Positions 1 through 5,470 of a DNA stretch of 6,456 bases are shown here, piece by piece. Each line of letters opens with the position of its first letter. Within the stretch, counting starts at the first letter, position 1. A model generated the notes under the pieces. The model did not search any database, had not been told where the DNA came from, and saw only the letters and a program-made list of their open reading frames with translations. The translations under genes and the position numbers were made by a program. The DNA is from JADFNO01 sp965369945. GTDB taxonomy: Bacteria > Planctomycetota > Phycisphaerae > Phycisphaerales > SM1A02. The stretch covers positions 1 through 6,456 of the forward strand of contig CBDUST010000269.1 of assembly GCA_965369945.1 (NCBI GenBank). The letters are read 5' to 3'.

Positions 1-600
1 AACTCCAACGGCCCGATGGTCAGCGAACTACTGCGACGCATTGGCGCTGATGCGATCGAACATCGCCACGTCCTGGATGACCGCGACGTAACTATCGAAT
101 CCGTGGGCGATGCCCTTGAACGATGCGACCTGTTGATTACGGTGGGAGGCATCAGCGCAGGCGATCGAGATTACTTTCCCGTTGCGTTTGAGCGGCACGG
201 CATCAGCGTGTCTTTGCAGCGCGCCGCGATTCAGCCGGGACGACCGATCTTCGTCGGCCGGGCGCCGAACGGCACGGTCGTCATCGGTTTGCCGGGCAAT
301 CCTGTGTCGGTGCTCTCGTGTACCTGCCTTTTCGTTTGGCCGATTGTTCGCAGGTTGCTGGGACTTGATCCATCTCTGCTGTGGCAGATCGTTCAGCTAG
401 CTGAGCCCATCAATGCGAACGCCAATCGCCGCGCGTTTCGACCGGCTGTCTTGCTGGGCGACGGGCGCGTCAAGGTGCCATCGTGGGCGGGGTCCGGCGA
501 TCTTGCCCACACCGCCGCCACGCACGGCTTTGTCGAGTTACCCGTGCAGGGCGAACCGGTCGAGGCCGGCGCTGCACTGCGTTTCCTTCGCTATCCGTAG
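1..600 (+). CDS. moeA: Molybdopterin molybdenumtransferase MoeA, C-terminal part (5' truncated by window edge)
   Basis: MoeA inserts molybdenum into adenylylated molybdopterin, the last step of molybdenum cofactor synthesis, in the cytoplasm. The frame is open from base 1 and 199 residues are visible, roughly the second half of a protein usually near 400 residues. It opens with NSNGPM, the conserved entry to the MoCF-binding (MogA-like) domain. Visible residues 49-59 read GGISAGDRDYF, the family's glycine-rich motif with its acidic residues. Residues 96-103 read GLPGNPVS, the family signature. The final 60 or so residues (RRAFRP at 143-148, then SGDLAHTAATHGFVELP at 165-181) form the C-terminal beta-barrel domain IV. 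The stop TAG lies 8 bases before moaD, so the two are probably co-transcribed. The true start and the N-terminal domains are outside the window. No frameshift or missing motif is seen in the visible part. Confidence 0.95.
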   Translation, partial: NSNGPMVSELLRRIGADAIEHRHVLDDRDVTIESVGDALERCDLLITVGGISAGDRDYFPVAFERHGISVSLQRAAIQPGRPIFVGRAPNGTVVIGLPGNPVSVLSCTCLFVWPIVRRLLGLDPSLLWQIVQLAEPINANANRRAFRPAVLLGDGRVKVPSWAGSGDLAHTAATHGFVELPVQGEPVEAGAALRFLRYP

Positions 601-608
601 AACTATCG

Positions 609-854
609 ATGAATTGCACGGTCTTACTCTTTGCCCAGCTCGCCGAATCGATCGGTTCCGGTCGTCTAACGATCGAGCTGAATGACGGCGCGACGGTTGA
701 AGATGCGCTCCAAGAACTCGGATCGCGATACGAGATCATCACCGCAATGTGCGACTCGCTTGCGGTGGCCATTGACGATCGCTATTGCGCGCGGACCAAG
801 ATGTTGAACGATGGCGACACACTGGCGCTAATTCCGCCGGTGAGTGGCGGGTGA
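609..854 (+). CDS. moaD: Molybdopterin synthase small subunit MoaD (ThiS/MoaD family)
   Basis: MoaD is the ubiquitin-like sulfur carrier of molybdopterin synthase. Its C-terminal glycine is adenylylated and thiocarboxylated by a MoeB-type enzyme, and it then delivers sulfur to precursor Z within the MoaD-MoaE complex. The 81-residue product has the usual length. It starts with a beta strand (MNCTVLLFAQLAE), has the ATVEDALQEL helix at 28-37, a late NDGDTLALIPPVSGG segment at 67-81, and ends in the obligatory Gly-Gly tail. The ATG at 609 is chosen because the beta-grasp fold begins there; the frame is open further upstream, but that part overlaps moeA and is not MoaD-like. No clear Shine-Dalgarno precedes it, so translational coupling to moeA is likely. 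No moaE follows; the next gene converges from the other strand, so MoaE must be encoded elsewhere. Confidence 0.94.
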   Translation: MNCTVLLFAQLAESIGSGRLTIELNDGATVEDALQELGSRYEIITAMCDSLAVAIDDRYCARTKMLNDGDTLALIPPVSGG

Positions 855-867
855 CTTCCTCAGTCAC
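851..867 (+). terminator. Small hairpin overlapping the moaD stop, weak terminator candidate
   Basis: Perfect 6-bp arms GTGACT (851-856) and AGTCAC (862-867) enclose the loop TCCTC. The moaD stop codon TGA (852-854) lies in the left arm. The following bases, TAACGCCTTCTTCG, are pyrimidine-rich but not a T run, so this is at best a weak intrinsic terminator. It could simply be chance. Confidence 0.3.
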
Positions 868-888
868 TAACGCCTTCTTCGTACCCCA

Positions 889-907
889 CACAGGGTCAAG
901 CCCTGTG
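889..907. terminator. Hairpin in the convergent moaD/mutL gap, possible bidirectional terminator or dispersed palindrome
   Basis: Perfect 7-bp arms CACAGGG (889-895) and CCCTGTG (901-907) enclose the loop TCAAG. It lies between two convergent genes, 35 bases past the moaD stop and 20 bases past the mutL stop as mutL is read, where a shared terminator is expected. Neither strand has a T tract after the stem, so classical intrinsic termination is not well supported. In layout it resembles the palindrome at 4601-4621, with similar arms and a 5-nt loop in both, so it may instead be a diverged dispersed repeat. Confidence 0.4.
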
Positions 908-926
908 GCTAAACGGTGGGCCGCCC

Positions 927-2762
927 TCATCGTCTCCCGAATTGTTTTTCCAAATCTTGGATGCTCAAGCGCAGGGTCGTTGGGCGGCCGTGGGGGCAGT
1001 TGCTTGACCGCTCAATGTTGGCTCGTTGTTTGAGTAGATCGGCGATCTCTTCAGGTGTCAGTTTGTCGCCGGCTTTGATCGCCGCTTTGCACGCCATCAT
1101 GTCCAAGACTTCGTGCAGCGCCGCTTCAGGATTATCGTTGAATCCCTCGTTGGCAGCCTTCTCCAACAACTCGCGCATAAACGGCCCCGGCTCGACGCCG
1201 CGCTCAAACAGCAACGATGAGAATGCGTTGATGCCGATCGAGCCTGGACCGATTTGCTGCGCTTCAATTCCGATGCGCTCAAGCATCGGCTTCAGATCAT
1301 CCAGCAATTCGATGTGCGTTGGGTCCACTTCAACCGTCTCAGGCATGAGCAGACGCTGCGATTCGAGATTCCCCTTTCCAATCGCTGCGTTGAGTTGCTC
1401 GAACATCACTCGCTCGTGCAGCGCATGTTGATCGATGATGAGCAACCCCTGCTCATCCTGGGTGACGATAAAGCTGGAATGAATCTGAAGGACATCCATC
1501 ACGGGGCGGACCATCGGCAAAACCTCGACATCCTGGGCCGCTTGCGGCTTCGCGTCGTCGTCGATCAACAGTTCCGGCGCTTGCTGGGCCAGCGCCTCCT
1601 TCACTTCGCTATAGACGAATCCTTTTTGTTTCGGATCGAGTCGCCGAAAATACTCCACGAACTGCTCAGCCGATCCGCTCGCTGCACCTTGGGGAGATGC
1701 GGTCAGTCCACTGCCAAACGAAACTGAACGATCAAAGGACGGTCCGCCACGGGTCAGCGCAATCGCAGGCGTCAAGTCCGCCTGCCGCAGTCGATCGCGC
1801 ACGGCGCTGAGGATCGCGCCATGGACCGCCGCCTGATTGCGAAAGCGCACTTCCGCTTTGGTAGGATGAACATTCACATCGACCTGACCGGGATCGATCT
1901 GGATGAACAAGACGATCGTGGGATGCCGACCCGTATCGATCAGCCCTCGATACGCCTCCTTTATCGCGTGCGTAATCGAACGATCAGAAATGAAACGCCC
2001 GTTGAGGAAGACCCGTTGATGCTTGGCCGTGCCGCGAGCGATCGCGGGTTTGCCGACCATCCCCCAAATATCCAATCCACGTTCGGTGACATCCAGCTCG
2101 AGCAGTTCATCATCAAGCTCAGCCCCGAGCACCGCCAGGACGCGTTGTCGCCGCGACTGCCGCAACGGGAGATCGATTGTTCGACGGGCGCCGCTGGTCA
2201 ACGTAAAGGCAATATGAGGATGACCCAATGCAAGATGTTGAACCGCCTCGGATACTCGAGCTGCTTCGGTCGAGTCGGAACGAAGGAACTTACGCCGGGC
2301 CGGCGTGTTGAAAAAGAGGTTGCGCACTGTGATGGTCGTGCCGGGCGGACCCGGGGCGGGACGCGGTTCGGCGCTGCGGTCGCCTTCCATGTCGATGCGA
2401 CCGGCACCCGGCGCTTTGTGCGGTCGAGAGACAACGGAAATCCGACTTATTGCGGCAATCGAAGCGAGTGCCTCGCCACGGAAACCCAGCGTCGCAATCG
2501 CGCCCAGATCGTCGGCATCGCTGATTTTGCTGGTCGCATGTGGAGCTAGAGCCAGCGCCAACTCATCGAATTGAATTCCCACGCCGTCGTCGGCAACCTT
2601 GATCAGATCCCGCCCGCCGTTCTCGATCTCGACGTCGATCTGTATCGCCTCGGCATCAATCGCGTTCTCGATAAGCTCTTTGACCACGCTTGCCGGTCGC
2701 GCAACGACTTCGCCGGCAGCGATCTGGTTGACGACGAGCGGTGCGAGTCGACAAATGGGCAT
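927..2762 (-). CDS. mutL: DNA mismatch repair protein MutL, nicking-endonuclease type
   Basis: MutL links mismatch recognition by MutS to strand removal. The 611 residues match the family's length. The N-terminal GHKL ATPase shows KELIENAIDA (28-37), DDGVGI (58-63), TLGFRGEALASI (91-102) and the GTTITVRNLFFNTPARR stretch (141-157). The transducer domain shows NGRFI (254-258) and DVNVHPTKAEVRF (295-307). A poorly conserved linker spans about 330-420. The C-terminal dimerisation domain carries the full endonuclease set: DQHALHERVMFE (444-455, the DQHAx2Ex4E motif), a clamp-binding-like QRLLMP (469-474), ACK (557-559), CPHGRP (589-594) and a terminal FGR. This MutL should therefore nick DNA itself, as in bacteria without MutH. 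The start MPICRLAPLVVNQIAAGEVV is the normal family N-terminus. It follows nadE by 40 bp on the same strand, with no obvious Shine-Dalgarno but a TACAAT box just upstream. No mutS is present in the window. Confidence 0.98.
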   Translation of the reverse strand: MPICRLAPLVVNQIAAGEVVARPASVVKELIENAIDAEAIQIDVEIENGGRDLIKVADDGVGIQFDELALALAPHATSKISDADDLGAIATLGFRGEALASIAAISRISVVSRPHKAPGAGRIDMEGDRSAEPRPAPGPPGTTITVRNLFFNTPARRKFLRSDSTEAARVSEAVQHLALGHPHIAFTLTSGARRTIDLPLRQSRRQRVLAVLGAELDDELLELDVTERGLDIWGMVGKPAIARGTAKHQRVFLNGRFISDRSITHAIKEAYRGLIDTGRHPTIVLFIQIDPGQVDVNVHPTKAEVRFRNQAAVHGAILSAVRDRLRQADLTPAIALTRGGPSFDRSVSFGSGLTASPQGAASGSAEQFVEYFRRLDPKQKGFVYSEVKEALAQQAPELLIDDDAKPQAAQDVEVLPMVRPVMDVLQIHSSFIVTQDEQGLLIIDQHALHERVMFEQLNAAIGKGNLESQRLLMPETVEVDPTHIELLDDLKPMLERIGIEAQQIGPGSIGINAFSSLLFERGVEPGPFMRELLEKAANEGFNDNPEAALHEVLDMMACKAAIKAGDKLTPEEIADLLKQRANIERSSNCPHGRPTTLRLSIQDLEKQFGRR

Positions 2763-2768
2763 GGTCGG

Positions 2769-2774
2769 ATTGTA
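2769..2774 (-). promoter_or_regulatory. Putative -10 box for mutL, in the nadE-mutL gap
   Basis: On the minus strand the hexamer TACAAT matches the sigma-70 -10 consensus at five of six positions and is followed by CCGACC and then the mutL ATG. A discriminator of six bases would place transcription start at or next to the A of the start codon, giving a leaderless message. No convincing -35 hexamer is seen 15-19 bases further upstream, and no ribosome binding site is available. The same hexamer occupies the same place before nadE. This is inferred from sequence alone. Confidence 0.4.
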
Positions 2775-2802
2775 ACCAGCACCTGAAAGGCTTGCGGCAG
2801 AC

Positions 2803-4530
2803 TCAAGCCAGACGTGGAAACTCTGCCGGTTGGTCTGAGGCTTGGGGCTCCTGATCCGCCATGGCCTCTTCCCATTTCATCGCGATCGGCATCGGACGGC
2901 CTCGACCAAACGTGCGCGGCGTCACCTTCAAGACGATCGCCGATTGATCACGTTTGTATTGCGCCCGATCGATCATGCGAACGGTGTCACGGACCAACTC
3001 ATTATCCAGCGTCGGATCAGCGCTAATCTGCTTGGCGGATTCCTCCAGTTCGATGTACCGCGAAACAATCTGATCGAGCAACTCATAGGGCGGGAGCGTG
3101 TCCTGATCGGTCTGGTTGGGACGAAGCTCGGCTGACGGCGGTTTGGTGATGCTGCGATCCGGGATTGGAGGCGTGCCAAAACCACAGGCTTCGTGGTTTG
3201 CGTTGATCCAATTGGCCAGTTCATAAACGCGGGTCTTGACCACATCGCCCAACACGGCCAACGCGCCGCACATGTCGCCGTAGAGCGTGGTGTAGCCGGT
3301 GGCGATTTCGGACTTGTTGCCGGTCACAAGGAGTAGAGCGCCGTTGGCGTTTGTGAACGCCATGAGCAGTACGCCGCGCACGCGGGCCTGGATGTTCTCG
3401 TCCGTAACGCCACCGGCTTTTTCCCGCAGGTGCGCTGCTAGGGCGTTCTGAACAGCCACGTGGACCGACTCGATTGGAATCGTCGGGCAGTGGCCAAGGC
3501 CGAGGTTGGATTCGAGCAACTTCGCGTCTTCGGCTGCTTCAGGCGACGAATAGCGCGACGGAAGTAGCAAGCCCAATACATTGTTCACGCCCAGCGCAGC
3601 CGCCGCGATGCAAGCAGTCACGGACGAGTCAATCCCACCCGAAAGGCCGATCACGAGCCGTTCGTTGCCCGTCTTGTGGCAATAGTCTTTCACACCCAGT
3701 ACCAAAGCATTCCACAGCTCAAGCATTGGACCGTTGCCGTGACTCAGGGATCGCGAGCCGCGGATCTCCGGCCCGAGTTCGATCGTGCGAACGCACGGCA
3801 CCCAACCTGGCAGTAGTTCGACAACCGATCCGTCCGCAGCAACTGCCACCGAATGACCATCGAAGATCAGATCGTCGTTCGCGCCCACCTGATGAACGGC
3901 CACGGTCGGCACTGAGAACGACTTGGCCCAGAGCCTCATTAGATCGAGCCGCGTCCGGCACTTACCGAGCACGAAGGGCGTCGCATTGAGGCTGACCAGC
4001 ACGTCGCAACCGGCTTCAACCGTCTCTTTGACTGGCTCAACCGCGTAGCTGCGCTCAGCGAGCGCATCCTGCGCCCTCCACAGGTCTTCGCAGATCAACA
4101 GGCCGAGCCGTTGCCCCGCCACTTCCACTATGCAGGTAGATTGACCCGGCTCGAAGTAGCGATCCTCATCAAAGACGTCATAGCCGGGGAAAAGGCGTTT
4201 GTCGTAGACGGCGGATACCTGTCCATTGATGCAGACTGAGGCGCTGTTGCGAAACGGTTTCTCGCCATCCGGGCTCCAACGTGGATGACCGACGATGACG
4301 GTGAGATCACCCGCATGCTCGGCGATCTTCTCGACAGCCCGCTCGCATGCCTCGACAACACCGTGTCGGAACAGCAGGTCGCGGGGCGGGTAGCCGATCA
4401 GACCCAGTTCGCCGGCGACTAAGACGTCCGCGCCGTCCCGTCGGGCCTGATCGATCGCATCCAGCACCAATGCACTGTTGCCGGCGATGTCGCCCACCGT
4501 CGGATTAAGCTGAGCCAGGGCCAACCGCAT
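2803..4530 (-). CDS. nadE: Glutamine-dependent NAD+ synthetase
   Basis: This cytoplasmic enzyme makes NAD+ from nicotinic acid adenine dinucleotide, ATP and glutamine, the last step of both de novo and salvage NAD synthesis. Two fused domains are visible. The N-terminal nitrilase-type glutaminase (about 1-260) has the complete catalytic triad: Glu41 in GELGLIGYPPRDL, Lys111 in YDKRLFPGYDVFDE and Cys147 in LLICEDLW. The C-terminal synthetase (about 270-555) has the ATP pyrophosphatase P-loop SGGIDSS at 297-303 and GNKSEIATGYTTLYGDMCG at 404-422. The tail RDQSAIVLKVTPRTFGRGRPMPIA (528-550) is typical of the family. The 575-residue length fits the two-domain form, so glutamine rather than free ammonia is the expected nitrogen donor. 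The start MRLALAQLNPTVGDIAGN is the normal N-terminus. It lies 128 bp after the response regulator and 40 bp before mutL. No good Shine-Dalgarno precedes the ATG; a TACAAT box does. Confidence 0.98.
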   Translation of the reverse strand: MRLALAQLNPTVGDIAGNSALVLDAIDQARRDGADVLVAGELGLIGYPPRDLLFRHGVVEACERAVEKIAEHAGDLTVIVGHPRWSPDGEKPFRNSASVCINGQVSAVYDKRLFPGYDVFDEDRYFEPGQSTCIVEVAGQRLGLLICEDLWRAQDALAERSYAVEPVKETVEAGCDVLVSLNATPFVLGKCRTRLDLMRLWAKSFSVPTVAVHQVGANDDLIFDGHSVAVAADGSVVELLPGWVPCVRTIELGPEIRGSRSLSHGNGPMLELWNALVLGVKDYCHKTGNERLVIGLSGGIDSSVTACIAAAALGVNNVLGLLLPSRYSSPEAAEDAKLLESNLGLGHCPTIPIESVHVAVQNALAAHLREKAGGVTDENIQARVRGVLLMAFTNANGALLLVTGNKSEIATGYTTLYGDMCGALAVLGDVVKTRVYELANWINANHEACGFGTPPIPDRSITKPPSAELRPNQTDQDTLPPYELLDQIVSRYIELEESAKQISADPTLDNELVRDTVRMIDRAQYKRDQSAIVLKVTPRTFGRGRPMPIAMKWEEAMADQEPQASDQPAEFPRLA

Positions 4531-4538
4531 GGGCCGGG

Positions 4539-4544
4539 ATTGTA
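4539..4544 (-). promoter_or_regulatory. Putative -10 box for nadE
   Basis: On the minus strand TACAAT is followed by the eight bases CCCGGCCC and then the nadE ATG. This spacing would start the transcript at or within a base or two of the start codon, giving a leaderless or nearly leaderless message, consistent with the absence of a Shine-Dalgarno. No clear -35 element is seen. The identical TACAATCC octamer occurs before mutL, which strengthens both calls. This is an inference from sequence only. Confidence 0.42.
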
Positions 4545-4600
4545 CGGCAACGACGGACGGCCGACGAAGTATCCGAGCTTAGGAACGGCAGCGGACGTTT

Positions 4601-4621
4601 GCACGGGCAAGATGCCCGTGC
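4601..4621. repeat. Perfect palindrome in the regulator-nadE gap, probable dispersed repeat
   Basis: Perfect 8-bp arms GCACGGGC (4601-4608) and GCCCGTGC (4614-4621) enclose the loop AAGAT, followed on the plus strand by CAC. It is the strongest stem-loop in the window and lies between the response regulator stop and the nadE start. From memory, this GC-rich palindrome is scattered through many planctomycete and related genomes, where it creates spurious predicted peptides containing TGKMPVP. That recollection cannot be verified here. No T tract follows on the minus strand, so it could stabilise or attenuate readthrough into nadE but is not a textbook terminator. Confidence 0.6.
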
Positions 4622-4658
4622 CACCAGGAGGGAAGGGTTCTGCTGAGGCGAGGTGCTT

Positions 4659-5240
4659 CTAGTACACGATGGCGCTGGCGCCTTCGATGGCCTCGATGAC
4701 CTGGCGGACACTGAAGGGCTTGCGAAGAGCGCTATCAAAGCCTTGGTGGAGCAACTGAGCCGCCTGACCGTCCGTCACCTTGCCGCTCGTGGCGATGACC
4801 TTGGTGATCTGGAGATCGTCGTTCTGAGAGACGGTCGCGCAGATCCCTCGACCCTCGCATCCGGGCAGATGAATGTCCATCAGCATCACATGGGGACGGA
4901 AACGCTCGCACTCGATACCCGCAGCGAACGCAGATCGGCAGGTGCGAACCTCGTAGTTGGTCTGCTCTGAGAGAATCGACTGAAGCGTCTGGACGACCTC
5001 CTCCTCGTCGTCCACGATCAGTACGCGTGTCGATCCGCTCATCAACCCGTCCATGGGAATTCCATGGCTCTTCATGAACTTGACGAGGCTGGTGACGGGT
5101 ATGCGCCGGTCCTTGGAGCCGGGAATCCGGTAGCCCTTGAGCTGTCCGGAATCAAACCACTTACTCACAGTGCGCGACGCAACAGAACAGATCTTGGCAA
5201 CTTCCCCGGTCGTCAATACATCTTTCTCAAATGGATTCAT
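4659..5240 (-). CDS. Response regulator with N-terminal excisionase/MerR-type HTH and C-terminal receiver
   Basis: The predicted product is a 193-residue regulator. Residues 8-56 (VLTTGEVAKICSVASRTVSKWFDSG, then GYRIPGSKDRRIP and a following helix) form a winged helix-turn-helix of the excisionase/BldC/MerR-like kind. Residues 72-188 form a CheY-like receiver: acidic pocket D77-D78, phosphoacceptor Asp122 in MLMDIHLPG, Thr151 in ATSG and Lys174 in RKPF. All key receiver residues are present, so phosphorylation is expected. The order (DNA-binding first, receiver last) is the reverse of the usual response regulator. The ATG at 5240 is chosen because the HTH begins directly after it. An in-frame ATG at 5369 would add 43 unconserved-looking residues and lies just after a TATATAAA box, so it remains possible. 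No histidine kinase lies nearby, so it is an orphan here and its target genes are unknown. Confidence 0.88.
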   Translation of the reverse strand: MNPFEKDVLTTGEVAKICSVASRTVSKWFDSGQLKGYRIPGSKDRRIPVTSLVKFMKSHGIPMDGLMSGSTRVLIVDDEEEVVQTLQSILSEQTNYEVRTCRSAFAAGIECERFRPHVMLMDIHLPGCEGRGICATVSQNDDLQITKVIATSGKVTDGQAAQLLHQGFDSALRKPFSVRQVIEAIEGASAIVY

Positions 5241-5370
5241 ACCAGGACTCTCAAATGAATAGACCTGGGTGGACGACGACGGCAGGGTCGGCCAACCTCC
5301 GTCTTTTCGATCGGTTGAATTGAGCGGCGAGTTGACCTGTTGGACTTGAAATCCCGCCAAGCCGCGCATT

Positions 5371-5395
5371 CGGCAAGCTTTATATACCGTTGCCG
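5371..5395. promoter_or_regulatory. Inverted repeat CGGCAA-N13-TTGCCG enclosing a TATATAAA box
   Basis: Arms CGGCAA (5371-5376) and TTGCCG (5390-5395) are exact reverse complements around 13 bases. Those bases contain, on the minus strand, TATATAAA (5379-5386), an AT-rich island in otherwise GC-rich sequence. The arrangement resembles an operator overlapping a -10 region, and the regulator gene lies downstream on the minus strand. If this is the promoter, its transcript would begin near 5370-5374, either just at the upstream ATG at 5369 or about 130 bases before the ATG at 5240. No clear -35 hexamer is visible. The arms could alternatively be a chance hairpin. Confidence 0.35.
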
Positions 5396-5470
5396 GGACT
5401 GATAACGATTCAGATGGCGCCGCACGCCGCGCATCAAACCGGCAGCGACTTCCGAGCAGACGGCGGAGGC

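Noticed and set aside
470..772. 100-codon minus-strand open frame across the moeA-moaD junction
   Set aside because: It opposes two well-supported genes and has no domain-like sequence.
1821..2549. 242-codon open frame on the plus strand
   Set aside because: It is antisense to the conserved MutL ATPase and transducer regions and has no recognisable domain; it arises from codon bias of mutL.
3474..3989. 171-codon plus-strand open frame
   Set aside because: It is antisense to nadE across its conserved glutaminase and P-loop region; the Arg/Ser-rich composition is typical of a shadow frame.
4653..4970. 105-codon plus-strand frame starting GTG, with a purine-rich AGGAGGGAAGG upstream
   Set aside because: It lies antisense to the receiver domain of the regulator, the purine-rich element is too far from the GTG, and the product resembles no family I know.
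5413..5435. GC-rich imperfect hairpin after the aldolase stop, considered as a terminator
   Set aside because: The arms pair only with a bulge and no T tract follows on the minus strand; it is not distinguishable from chance in GC-rich sequence.
5241..5470. Search of the longest gap for a tRNA, small RNA or short gene
   Set aside because: No cloverleaf or TPsiC-like signature and no short frame with recognisable features were seen; only the inverted repeat with its AT-rich box stands out.
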